64,000 bases of DNA from Fimenecus sp900545625 (lineage in GTDB: Bacteria; Bacillota; Clostridia; Oscillospirales; Acutalibacteraceae): NCBI GenBank assembly GCA_963931525.1, contig OZ007023.1, forward strand, positions 1,302,001-1,366,000, in the 5' to 3' direction. Position numbers and translations under genes: made by a program. Positions 8,182-16,560 of this stretch are shown piece after piece; the first letter of the stretch is position 1; every line of letters begins with the position of its first letter. Below the pieces are notes generated by a model that did not search any database, had not been told where the DNA came from, and worked only from the letters and a program-made list of their open reading frames with translations.

Positions 8182-9192
8182 ATGGCGCTTTCCAAACCGA
8201 AAAAGATCCTTGCAGCGGCTGTCGGAACGCTTGCTGTCGCGGCGGGCGTGACCGTCGGTGTGCTGTATGCGACAGGCGTGCTTAAATTCGCAAAGCCTGC
8301 CGAAAGCACATCGGGGGCTTATTTGTTCTGCTATTTTGTGGGCAATGAGCCCGCACAGGAGCGCATCCATTTTGCGGTGAGCACCGACGGCTACCATTTC
8401 GAGCCGCTCAACCAAAACGAGCCTGTCATTTTCCAAACACTTGGGAAACAGTCCGTGCGCGACCCGTATATCCTGCGCGGGGAGAATGGGTATTTTTACA
8501 TCATCGGCACAGATATGAAAAGTGAGGAGGGATGGACGTCGAACCATGCGCTCGTCACTTGGAAGTCTGCGGATCTGATCACATGGACGGACGAAACCAT
8601 CATCGACATCCGCGATTTCGGCGGCGAATTTGCCGCCACCACGCGCGCGTGGGCGCCGCAGGCGATCTGGGACGAAGAAAAGCAGGCGTATATGGTCTAT
8701 TGGGCAAATTCCACCGAAGAGAATGACATCGCGGCGATGTATTATGCCTATACCACCGATTTTAAAACGCTCACGACCCCGCAGCCGCTGTATGTGCGCG
8801 AAGGCATCCAGACCATAGACGGCGATATCGTCTATAACGCGCAAAACGGTAAGTATTATATGTACTTCAAGCACGATGAGGATCAGACCATCGCTTATGT
8901 CACGGCAGACAGCCCCGCAGGACCCTATACGGACGAACCCGTCGTTGTATCGCTCGCGCCGTCAGGCGTGGAGGGCAGCTCCATGTATCCCATCACGGGG
9001 ACAAACACCTGGGTGATGATCATGGATGAATACGGCGAGGGCCGCTTTTTTGCGCAGCAGACCACGGATTTTGAAAACTTCCTGAAGCTGCGCCGCAGCG
9101 ATTATGCTATGGATTTCAACCCGCGGCACGGCTCGGTCGTCACGATTACGGCGGAGGAATACGACGCACTCCTTAAAGCCTTCGGCAAATAA
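8182..9192 (+). CDS. GH43-like five-bladed beta-propeller glycosidase
   Basis: Putative arabinofuranosidase/xylosidase-type hydrolase, 336 residues, tethered by an uncleaved N-terminal hydrophobic helix (residues 9-33). Family-43 landmarks are SVRDPYIL with the likely catalytic base Asp, RAWAPQAIWD, a second acidic blade, and GVEGSSMYP carrying the likely acid Glu, then RHGSV near the end. It is followed after 27 bp by a GPH sugar carrier and then a GH3 enzyme, so it fits one operon for import and breakdown of plant oligosaccharides. Exact substrate cannot be read from sequence. Confidence 0.75.
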   Translation: MALSKPKKILAAAVGTLAVAAGVTVGVLYATGVLKFAKPAESTSGAYLFCYFVGNEPAQERIHFAVSTDGYHFEPLNQNEPVIFQTLGKQSVRDPYILRGENGYFYIIGTDMKSEEGWTSNHALVTWKSADLITWTDETIIDIRDFGGEFAATTRAWAPQAIWDEEKQAYMVYWANSTEENDIAAMYYAYTTDFKTLTTPQPLYVREGIQTIDGDIVYNAQNGKYYMYFKHDEDQTIAYVTADSPAGPYTDEPVVVSLAPSGVEGSSMYPITGTNTWVMIMDEYGEGRFFAQQTTDFENFLKLRRSDYAMDFNPRHGSVVTITAEEYDALLKAFGK

Positions 9193-9219
9193 AACGAAAC
9201 AAAGGGGAGATTCTCCGGT

Positions 9220-10698
9220 ATGGCGAACAAGCGTAGTCTGCGCACCTTTCTGCAAGCACCGATCTTAACAAACGGCGGCTGTGTGCCGCGCCGGGAAGGG
9301 CTTTTATACGCCATTGGTATCGCGGGACAAAACGTCTCGTGCGGCATGGTGGGCTGGTTTTACTATTTCTGCACGGATGTTGCTTACTATGATATGCGCG
9401 TCATAGCCATTGTATTGACTGCCGCGCGCATCTGGGACGCGGTCAATGACCCGCTTATGGGTGTACTTGTGGACCGTCATCGCTTTAAAAACGGCGAAAA
9501 GCTGCGCCCGTGGCTGCGGATCACGCCGATTGCCGCAGGCATTTGCGCCTTTTTGATGTTTATAAAGCCCGGCTTTACCGAAAACAGCTTGGCGCTGCAA
9601 TCGGCGTTTATTGCGATCATCTATTTGATCTACGACATGACCTTTACCATGCAGGACATCACCATGTGGGGCATGACCGCCGTCATGTCGCCGCATTCGG
9701 AGGAACGCGGCAGGCTCGCGCAGTGGGGGCGCATCGGCGGCACGGTCGGCTCATGGCTGCCGGGGCTTATTACCGTGTTTATGTCTATCGCCAACCGTAT
9801 CGGGCTTTCTCAGCGCATTTTGTTTGCGGTTTTGGGTCTTGTTTTAGGACTCGGCGGCATGCTTTTGTCCATCTGCTCGTCGTGCGGGCGCGAGCGTGTG
9901 CTTTCCGTGCCCGAAAAGGGCGCGGCGGGGCTTCGCGATAACCTCGGCGATCTGTTCAAAAACAAAATGGTCATGCTCGTCCTGCTCGGCAGCATTTTAA
10001 GCGGGCTTTCGCTGACGGTTCCTCAAATCTACTTTTTCAAATACAAGATCAGCCTTACGCTGTTCGGATTTAATATCGACGGCGAGACCGCTTCGTTCCT
10101 CTACGGCATTTTTGCGGGGCTGCCCGGTACGCTCGCCATGCTGTTTGTGCCGCAGTTCGCCAAAAAAGTCGGCGGCATGAAAAATATCCTGATCCTGTCG
10201 TGCCTTGCCGCCATCGTTATGCGCGTGATCTGCTTTTTTGTCGGTTATGAGGGCTATAATATTTTGATCGTCATGGTGCTTATGGGGATCGCCAGCATCC
10301 CCTCCGGCATGACCGGTATTGCCATGACGGCGCTGTTCGGCGATTCGATCGATTATATGGAGTATAAGACCGGGCGCCGCGCTGAGGCGATCACCTTTGC
10401 CGCGCAGACCTTTTGCAGCAAGATCGTCGGCGCGATCAACACGGGCGTGACCACAGTGCTGTTTATTCTGCTGAATTACAGCGCCGAAGCATACGACGCG
10501 GGACAGCCGCTTTCCCCTGAATTTGACCGCTGGGTCTGGCCGCTGTTTATTCTCGGACCGATCGTCGGCAGTGTTTTGAATCTGATCCCGCTGCTGTTCA
10601 TTCACTATCCCGACAGCCTTAAAAAGCAAGTGGAAGCGGAACTGCAAAAGCGCCGCGAAACAGAGAGTTCTGTAAGCGAAGCGGCTTTACATGAATAA
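9220..10698 (+). CDS. GPH-family (MelB-like) sugar:cation symporter
   Basis: Inner-membrane carrier of 492 residues with about twelve membrane segments. The family marks are DAVNDPLMGVLVDRH in the first cytoplasmic loop, and RLAQWGRIGG. It probably imports the glycoside released or handled by the flanking GH43-like and GH3 enzymes. The C-terminal 25 residues are hydrophilic. The stop at 10698 lies 22 bp before the GH3 start. Confidence 0.87.
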   Translation: MANKRSLRTFLQAPILTNGGCVPRREGLLYAIGIAGQNVSCGMVGWFYYFCTDVAYYDMRVIAIVLTAARIWDAVNDPLMGVLVDRHRFKNGEKLRPWLRITPIAAGICAFLMFIKPGFTENSLALQSAFIAIIYLIYDMTFTMQDITMWGMTAVMSPHSEERGRLAQWGRIGGTVGSWLPGLITVFMSIANRIGLSQRILFAVLGLVLGLGGMLLSICSSCGRERVLSVPEKGAAGLRDNLGDLFKNKMVMLVLLGSILSGLSLTVPQIYFFKYKISLTLFGFNIDGETASFLYGIFAGLPGTLAMLFVPQFAKKVGGMKNILILSCLAAIVMRVICFFVGYEGYNILIVMVLMGIASIPSGMTGIAMTALFGDSIDYMEYKTGRRAEAITFAAQTFCSKIVGAINTGVTTVLFILLNYSAEAYDAGQPLSPEFDRWVWPLFILGPIVGSVLNLIPLLFIHYPDSLKKQVEAELQKRRETESSVSEAALHE

Positions 10699-10720
10699 AA
10701 CACAAAACAAGGAGTATTCT

Positions 10721-13171
10721 ATGCGTCTGAAACAAAAGGTGATCTCGACGGCGGAAGCGATCGCCGCCCGGTTTAACGGGCTTTCGCAGGAGGAAAGCGC
10801 CCGCGCGCAGGCGGAAAAGGTCGTAACGCCCGGCATGCCCGAGCTTCTTCGCCGTGCCGCGGCGGAGGGCGCCGTGCTTTTGAAAAACGAAAATGTGCTG
10901 CCCTTCCCGAAAGGCAGCCGCGTGTCCGTGTTTGGGCGCGGGCAGACAGAGTGGTTTTACACGGGCTACGGCTCGGGCGGTGACGTCAACAAGCCCTATG
11001 CCGTGGATCTGATCACGGGCTTACGGAATTGTGCAGACTTGCAACTGAACGAAACGCTCGCCGAACAGTATGCAAAGTGGAACGCCGAAAATCCGATCGA
11101 CCATGGCTTTTGGGGGCATTGGCCGCGCTTTTATCCGGAAATGCCCGTTTCAGACGCCTTGTGTGCTGCGGCGGCGGAAGCATCCGACTGTGCGGTGGTC
11201 GTCATCGGGCGCTCTTCTGGGGAAGACCGGGAAAACGCACTGGAAAAGGGTAGCTATTATTTGACGGATGAAGAAACAAGGCTGCTTGCCGCCGTGACGG
11301 ACCGTTTTGACAAAGTTGCCGTTCTGCTCAATATCGGCAGTATAATGGATTTTTCATGGCTTGACGGTTTTTCCGGGAAGATCGGAGCGGCGCTGCTCGT
11401 CTGGCAGGGCGGCATGGAAAGCGGGAATGCCGTCGCGGATCTGCTGTGCGGCGCGGCCACGCCGTGCGGGCGGCTTGCCGATACAGCGGCACGCAGTTAC
11501 AACCTGTATCCGTCGGCAGAAAACTTCGGGGGCCGCGATTTCAACAACTATACGGAAGATATCTTTGTCGGCTACCGCTGGTTTGAGACCTTCCAACCCA
11601 ACGCCGTGCAGTATCCGTTTGGCTTTGGCTTGAGCTATACGAAATTCACAACGAGATTCCAAAAATTGTCCGCGTCTGCGCAGGGCTTTACGGTCGTCTG
11701 CGTGGTCAAAAACGTCGGCAAGACCTACACGGGCAAGACCTCGGTGCAGGTGTATTTGAAGAAACCGAACGGCGTGCTCGGCAACCCCGCACGCATTTTA
11801 GGAGGCTTTGCAAAAACAAAGCCGCTTGCCCCCGGCAAGCAGCAGACTTTGGAAATTTTTGTCCCGCGCGAGCGGCTGTCCTCCTATGATGAAAGCGGCG
11901 AAACGGGTTATCCCCATGCCTATGTTATAGAAGCGGGCGAATATGAATTCTTCCTCGGCGGCAGTGTGCGCGAAGCCCAAAAGGTCGGTTCTTTTGTCCA
12001 ATCCAAAACCGAATCGGTCGCGACGCTTCGGGAGGCATGCGCCCCGCGTGCGGCATTTGATGTGTATCGCGCGAAAGAGACGAACGGTGTGCGCACGGCG
12101 GTCAAAGAGCCTGTACGCACCGCGCGCAGCGATCTGAAAAAGCGCATCCTGCACAGCCTGCCCAAAGCCGTGCCGATGACGGGCGACAAGGGACTAAAGC
12201 TTTCCGATGTGTTGAACGGTAAAGCGACCATGGATGCGTTCGTCGCACAGTTCGATTTGACGGAGCTTGAAGCCATTTCACGCGGCGATTATACGATGAA
12301 CAGCTCGCTCGGCGTGCCGGGCAATGCCGGCGCGTTCGGCGGGGTGCTTGCGTCTTTGCGTGCAAAGGGTGTGCCGCCTGTCACGACGACCGACGGCCCT
12401 TCGGGCATTCGGCTGTATAGCTGCTGCTCGCTTCTGCCCATTGGAACCTTGCTTGCCTGTACCTTTGATACGGCGCTCGTCGAAGAGGTCTATGCGCTTC
12501 TCGGACAGGAAATGCGTGAACGCGGATCGGATGTTCTCTTGGGCCCCGGCATGAATATCCATCGCAATCCGCTTTGCGGCCGCAATTTTGAGTATTTTTC
12601 CGAAGACCCCTATTTGACGGGCAAGATCGCCGCTGCCTGTGTGCGCGGCGTGCAGAGCGCTGGTGTTTCCGCCTGCCCCAAGCATTTTGCCTGCAACAAT
12701 CAGGAATTCCGCCGCAATCGCAATGATTCGCGCGTTTCCGAACGCGCGCTGCGTGAAATTTATCTGAAAGGCTTTGAGATCTGTATAAAGGAAGCAAGTC
12801 CGAAGACCATTATGACCTCGTACAATAAGATCAACAGCGTGTACGCACATTATAATTACGACCTTTGCACCACGATCCTGCGCGGGGAGTGGGGCTACAG
12901 GGGGCTTGTGATGACCGACTGGTGGATGCGCCCGCAGCATTCGCCGGAATTCCCGCAAATGCGCGACAACGCCTATCGTGTGCGTGCCCAGGTGGATCTC
13001 CTGATGCCCGGCGGCAGCCGCACAGGCAAGCGCAAAAGCGACGGCACACTGCTGAAAACCTACGGAAAGCCGGAGGGGATCACCTTAGGCGAAATGCAGC
13101 GCAGTGCGGAAAATGTCCTGCGCTTTGCGATGCACAGCCCCGCCATGGAGCGGCTGAAGCCGAAAGAATAA
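10721..13171 (+). CDS. GH3 glycosidase with permuted domain order
   Basis: Beta-glucosidase-type (or xylosidase-type) enzyme, 816 residues, without signal peptide, so cytoplasmic. Domain order is unusual: the alpha/beta sandwich that is normally C-terminal comes first (AVLLKNENVLPFP, residues ~45-290), then a fibronectin III-like domain (~310-410), and the TIM barrel last (~480-780). The barrel holds TTTDGPSGIRL, LLGPGMNIHRNPLCGRNFEY, KHFACNNQE and the nucleophile Asp in LVMTDWWM. This permuted order is known for some ruminal beta-glucosidases. The start is set at 10721 by AAGGAG at 10709-10714; an earlier ATG at 10691 overlaps the transporter stop. Confidence 0.9.
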   Translation: MRLKQKVISTAEAIAARFNGLSQEESARAQAEKVVTPGMPELLRRAAAEGAVLLKNENVLPFPKGSRVSVFGRGQTEWFYTGYGSGGDVNKPYAVDLITGLRNCADLQLNETLAEQYAKWNAENPIDHGFWGHWPRFYPEMPVSDALCAAAAEASDCAVVVIGRSSGEDRENALEKGSYYLTDEETRLLAAVTDRFDKVAVLLNIGSIMDFSWLDGFSGKIGAALLVWQGGMESGNAVADLLCGAATPCGRLADTAARSYNLYPSAENFGGRDFNNYTEDIFVGYRWFETFQPNAVQYPFGFGLSYTKFTTRFQKLSASAQGFTVVCVVKNVGKTYTGKTSVQVYLKKPNGVLGNPARILGGFAKTKPLAPGKQQTLEIFVPRERLSSYDESGETGYPHAYVIEAGEYEFFLGGSVREAQKVGSFVQSKTESVATLREACAPRAAFDVYRAKETNGVRTAVKEPVRTARSDLKKRILHSLPKAVPMTGDKGLKLSDVLNGKATMDAFVAQFDLTELEAISRGDYTMNSSLGVPGNAGAFGGVLASLRAKGVPPVTTTDGPSGIRLYSCCSLLPIGTLLACTFDTALVEEVYALLGQEMRERGSDVLLGPGMNIHRNPLCGRNFEYFSEDPYLTGKIAAACVRGVQSAGVSACPKHFACNNQEFRRNRNDSRVSERALREIYLKGFEICIKEASPKTIMTSYNKINSVYAHYNYDLCTTILRGEWGYRGLVMTDWWMRPQHSPEFPQMRDNAYRVRAQVDLLMPGGSRTGKRKSDGTLLKTYGKPEGITLGEMQRSAENVLRFAMHSPAMERLKPKE

Positions 13172-13174
13172 GCC

Positions 13175-13216
13175 AAAAGCGGGGAGACGCTTTCCTGCAA
13201 AGCCTCCCCGCTTTTT
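13175..13216 (+). terminator. terminator of the GH43/GPH/GH3 operon
   Basis: Stem AAAAGCGGGGAG / CTCCCCGCTTTT with a 17-nt loop and terminal T-run. Confidence 0.85.
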
Positions 13217-13248
13217 GTACTTTCTCCGTGCACGGCGCGGATTTCGGA

Positions 13249-13277
13249 TTGACAACCGCCCGTGTTTTGACTATAAT
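13249..13277 (+). promoter_or_regulatory. promoter of tRNA-Leu
   Basis: TTGACA (13249-13254), a 17-bp spacer and TATAAT (13272-13277), 17 bp before the tRNA. Confidence 0.88.
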
Positions 13278-13293
13278 AGAGTTCGTCACAAAC

Positions 13294-13380
13294 GCCGCTG
13301 TGGCGAAATCGGCAGACGCAAGGGACTTAAAATCCCTCGGTGGCAACACCGTACCGGTTCAAGTCCGGTCAGCGGCACCA
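13294..13380 (+). tRNA. tRNA-Leu (anticodon TAA)
   Basis: The 7-bp acceptor stem GCCGCTG / CAGCGGC, anticodon loop CTTAAAA with anticodon TAA, a long variable arm, T-loop GGTTCAAGTCC and an encoded ACCA end identify a class II tRNA reading UUA/UUG leucine codons. Confidence 0.96.
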
Positions 13381-13405
13381 GCGGCAAGCTGCCGCTTCCA
13401 AGTCG

Positions 13406-13439
13406 CGCACTTCACGTTTGTGGAGTGCGTTGCTTTTTT
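13406..13439 (+). terminator. terminator of tRNA-Leu
   Basis: Stem CGCACTTCAC / GTGGAGTGCG with loop GTTT, then a T-run. Confidence 0.8.
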
Positions 13440-13489
13440 GCCCGCGTTTTTTATCGGTACTTATTTTGTCAACATGACCCATGAAACGT

Positions 13490-13537
13490 AAAGCTGAAAT
13501 TCGGAGCAGGGAAGGCGCGATTCGGATTTCAGCTTTT
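13490..13537 (+). terminator. second stem-loop between tRNA-Leu and lipoprotein gene
   Basis: AAAGCTGAAAT / ATTTCAGCTTT with a ~26-nt loop, ending in TTTT. It may be a backup terminator. Confidence 0.45.
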
Positions 13538-13604
13538 AGATTGTAATTCTTAACGATATGGTTTTGCACAATTTGAGTTTTCCTTCAAAGGGGGTTTGTT
13601 TTTC

Positions 13605-14585
13605 ATGTACAGAAAGATCACAGCCGTTGTTCTGATCGGGGTTTTGCTGCTGGCCTCGTTCGGCTGCATGCACACGGCGGAGCAGACGGTAGACTATGGC
13701 TTTGCAGAAAACTGGGCTTATCTCGAAATCGACGAAACCGGGCGTGCAGATGTGTTCTTCGTTTGTCCGACCGTTTACGGCGGCAGCGCGGACAGCTTCA
13801 ATATGCCGTTGGACGACGCTTCGGCGAAAGAGGATTTTGTCGGGGCTGCCAATATGGAAAAAGGGATATATGACGCGGGGTGTCGTTTTTTTGCACCGTA
13901 CTATCGGCAGGCGGGGTTGAACGCTTATGCGCTGTCTGCGCAGGAACGAGAGGAATACCTGGCATTTGCCTATGCGGATGTGAAAAATGCTTTTCTTTAC
14001 TATATGGAGCATTATAACGAGGGGCAGCCTATTATTCTGGCGGGCTTTTCCCAAGGGGCAGATCTATGCCTGCGGCTTTTGAAGGAATGCTTTGCCGACG
14101 AAACAACGGATTCTTTGCTGGTAGCCTGCTATGCGATCGGCTGGAGCATTTCCGAAGAAGAGCTGGCGGCATATCCGCATATGCAGTTCGCCTCCGGTGA
14201 GCGGGATACCGGGGTGATCGTTTCTTTTAACAGCGAGGCGGAAGAAATTGACGATTCTCTGATCATACCTGCCGGTACGCATACGCTGGCGATCAATCCG
14301 CTGAATTGGAAAACCGATGGTACGCCTGCGGATAGATCCGAAAACTTGGGTGCTTGTTTCACGGATTATGAAGGGAATATCCAAACAGAGATCCCGCATT
14401 TGACCGGTGCCTATATCGATCCGGAGCGCGGCGCTTTGAAAATTACAGATGTTTCCGCGCAGGAGTATCCCGCGGGATTATCTATATTCCGGGACGGCAT
14501 ATATCATATCTATGATTACCAATTCTTTTACCGTAACCTCCAGGAAAATGTCGGCGTGCGGTTAGACGCCTATTTTGCCGCATAG
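13605..14585 (+). CDS. lipoprotein with DUF3089-like alpha/beta hydrolase fold
   Basis: Exported lipid-anchored protein of 326 residues. The signal peptide runs to the lipobox LASFGC, with Cys near residue 18. Family features are FFVCPTVYGG near the N-terminus, ADVKNAFLYYMEHY, and the nucleophile elbow GFSQG (serine of an alpha/beta hydrolase). The family is lipase/esterase-like, but no substrate is established here. It stands alone, with a strong terminator at 14720. A GGGGG stretch lies before ATG 13605. Confidence 0.75.
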   Translation: MYRKITAVVLIGVLLLASFGCMHTAEQTVDYGFAENWAYLEIDETGRADVFFVCPTVYGGSADSFNMPLDDASAKEDFVGAANMEKGIYDAGCRFFAPYYRQAGLNAYALSAQEREEYLAFAYADVKNAFLYYMEHYNEGQPIILAGFSQGADLCLRLLKECFADETTDSLLVACYAIGWSISEEELAAYPHMQFASGERDTGVIVSFNSEAEEIDDSLIIPAGTHTLAINPLNWKTDGTPADRSENLGACFTDYEGNIQTEIPHLTGAYIDPERGALKITDVSAQEYPAGLSIFRDGIYHIYDYQFFYRNLQENVGVRLDAYFAA

Positions 14586-14719
14586 CGAGCCGATTGGATT
14601 CATTTCTCCAAATCGCTTCACGCGATGCGGGCACAACCTTTTCAAAAGCCGGCAGATAGGATGCTTCCCGCCTTTTTCAAAAAAGCATCTTGCGATTTAT
14701 TTATTTGATACGAGCGTTG

Positions 14720-14780
14720 CAGAGCATATTGAACCTTCGTTCCATTTTGCAGATCTTGGTTCAATATGCTCTGTTTTTTC
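14720..14780 (+). terminator. terminator of the DUF3089 lipoprotein gene
   Basis: A perfect 16-bp stem CAGAGCATATTGAACC / GGTTCAATATGCTCTG is followed by six T. Confidence 0.88.
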
Positions 14781-14884
14781 GCAGTCTTTTTCCCGGGCAA
14801 TGCGGTGATATGATACCTAAAAAGTAGACATTAAAATATAGGACACCTTGATGTATAATAAAAGAGTCAAGGAGTTGAAGAAAA

Positions 14885-15355
14885 ATGGGAAAATACCAGT
14901 TTAGTTACGAAGAAAAGATTACCATCATTCGAGAGCATGAGGAAAACCATAAGACATTAAAAGCGATTTGTGAGGAATATGACATCAGCAAAAGCTATCT
15001 GTGTTACATTCTTCGCGACTACCGTCAAAAAGGCAAGGAATCGCTAAAAAACACCAAATATTACTCAGCAGAATACAAGCTAAAAGTAATTAAACGCCAC
15101 TTTGAGGATGGTATATCCGTTGCTGATCTGACGAGAGAAACCGGTATCCAATACCGTATGCTCAAGCAGTGGTTTCAGGACTACCAAAAGCGAGGAGAAG
15201 AAGGACTAAGTACCCGCAAAAGAGGCCGACCGAGAAAGCCGCAGCCGAACACACCCGAAGAAAAGATACGCCAATTAGAAATGGAAAACGAGGTATTACG
15301 GGCTTTTCGGGAAGAGTGCGAAAGGTGGGATGCAAAGAACTCCGGTACAAAGTAA
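14885..15355 (+). CDS. IS3-family transposase OrfA (DNA-binding)
   Basis: DNA-binding half of the transposase, 156 residues. It carries two helix-turn-helix units (about 10-45 and 60-105) and a C-terminal leucine-zipper-like segment EEKIRQLEMENEVLRAF that would mediate multimerisation. AAGGAG lies 10 bases before ATG 14885, and TATAAT lies in the left end. It overlaps the OrfB frame, which lies in the -1 frame. Confidence 0.9.
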   Translation: MGKYQFSYEEKITIIREHEENHKTLKAICEEYDISKSYLCYILRDYRQKGKESLKNTKYYSAEYKLKVIKRHFEDGISVADLTRETGIQYRMLKQWFQDYQKRGEEGLSTRKRGRPRKPQPNTPEEKIRQLEMENEVLRAFREECERWDAKNSGTK

Positions 15356-16188
15356 TTCATCGGTTCAGAGATCGTTTCACGGTCGAAGAACTCTGCAAGC
15401 TGCTTGAAGTATCCCGTAGCGGATATTACAAATGGTTGAATCGAAAAGACGAACCCGACAAGGACAAAGTGATTGCAGATTTAATCGTGGAATGCCACAA
15501 GAAAGCACATAGAACCTATGGCTATCGCCGTGTTAAGATATGGTTGCTGAGAGAAACGGGACTTGTGATCAACCACAAAGCAGTTTTGCGAATTATGCGC
15601 AAATATAATCTGTTGGCTATACGAAAACGCAAACGATTTCGTCATTATGATTGTAACACCTATACCCATTACAACAATGAATTGATGCGCAACTTTAAGG
15701 CGACAAAGCCCAATGAAAAATGGGTAACAGATATCTCCTACATACAAACAAAACAGGGATTCTTGTATCTTTCGATGATCAAGGATTTGTATGACAACAG
15801 TATTGTGGGTTACAAATATGCAACGCAAATGCCGGCAAGCCTGGTGATTGAAACGGTACGTGCAGCAGTGAAAAACGCCAAGCCCTCCGGAGGGCTTATC
15901 CTGCATAGTGACAATGGATTTCAATACACCTCCCAGGCATATTACAACGTTGCCATAGCAAACGGTATTAAACCGTCTATGTCATCGGTGGGGTGTCCTT
16001 ACGACAACGCCTGCGCCGAAAACTTCTTCAGCATGCTGAAGACCGAATGTATTTACAGAGCAAAGCCACAAACCTTTGACGAAGCAAAGGCTCTTGTGGA
16101 TGAATATATTTACTTTTACAACAATGAGCGAATACAGCTCAAGACAGGACAAACCCCGATGGAAGTCCGTTATGCTTATGCTGCATAA
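15169..16188 (+). CDS. IS3-family transposase OrfB (DDE catalytic)
   Basis: Catalytic half of the transposase. The family-specific part starts around 15325 (GCKELRYKVIHRF) with an HTH_21-like segment and then an RNase H-fold rve domain. The acidic triad is visible in WVTDISY (D), LHSDNGFQY (D) and CAENFFSMLK (E). The open frame extends back into orfA in the -1 frame, so OrfAB is probably made by -1 ribosomal frameshifting; the exact slip site was not identified. A GTG at 15325 could allow separate initiation. The catalytic part is full length. Confidence 0.88.
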   Translation: MVSGLPKARRRRTKYPQKRPTEKAAAEHTRRKDTPIRNGKRGITGFSGRVRKVGCKELRYKVIHRFRDRFTVEELCKLLEVSRSGYYKWLNRKDEPDKDKVIADLIVECHKKAHRTYGYRRVKIWLLRETGLVINHKAVLRIMRKYNLLAIRKRKRFRHYDCNTYTHYNNELMRNFKATKPNEKWVTDISYIQTKQGFLYLSMIKDLYDNSIVGYKYATQMPASLVIETVRAAVKNAKPSGGLILHSDNGFQYTSQAYYNVAIANGIKPSMSSVGCPYDNACAENFFSMLKTECIYRAKPQTFDEAKALVDEYIYFYNNERIQLKTGQTPMEVRYAYAA

Positions 16189-16230
16189 CAGGTGTCCACA
16201 AAAAATGTCTACTTGACAGGGGGCGTGTCA

Positions 16231-16473
16231 CGGTAAAGTCCGTATTATGGGACTTAGTATGTGCTATGCTGTGGCTATGTGGGGAAAGTACTGCGGCAGG
16301 GTTATATTGAAAACGCAAAGGGCAGCAGGAAATTCCTGCTGCCCTTTGGGCTTTCGGCATAGCCGCAATAAAAATTCTTTTTTCTATCCACATCAACGGA
16401 GCGCCTGATGACAAATATATTATACACATTTTTTAATACAGTGACAAGATATTTCAAAATGTTAGAAAAACAC
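16231..16473. other. intergenic stretch between IS and cas operon, with a large inverted repeat
   Basis: No gene was found. It contains a perfect inverted repeat, AAAGGGCAGCAGGAA (16317-16331) and TTCCTGCTGCCCTTT (16333-16347), with a one-base centre. No T-run follows, so it looks more like an operator or an old terminator remnant than a working terminator. Confidence 0.5.
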
Positions 16474-16502
16474 TTGACAAATGTTATTTTTTGCCCCATT
16501 AT
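16474..16502 (+). promoter_or_regulatory. promoter of the cas operon
   Basis: TTGACA (16474-16479), a 17-bp spacer and CATTAT (16497-16502) lie about 60 bp before cas3 in AT-rich DNA. AAAGGAGGG precedes the cas3 ATG. Confidence 0.65.
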
Positions 16503-16560
16503 TATATTGTGATGTTTTATTACCTCACTATAACTTCTTAAATAAAAAAGGAGGGTATAC

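Larger units (their letters stand above)
14806..16230 (+). mobile_element. IS3-family insertion sequence (IS150-like), 1425 bp
   Basis: The element has two overlapping transposase frames and terminal inverted repeats. The left end reads TGATATGATACC and then AAAAAGTAGACATT; the right end on the minus strand reads TGACACGCCCCC and then TGTCAAGTAGACATT. Each has exactly 18 bases before GTAGACATT, and both repeat GGACACCT slightly further in. A 3-bp direct repeat CGG flanks it (14803-14805 and 16231-16233), as expected for this family. Both frames are intact, so it may be active. It sits just upstream of the CRISPR-cas operon. Confidence 0.88.

Noticed and set aside
16317..16347. 15-bp inverted repeat as terminator before cas3
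   Set aside because: Perfect stem but no T-run on either strand and only a one-base loop, so it is kept only as an inverted repeat.
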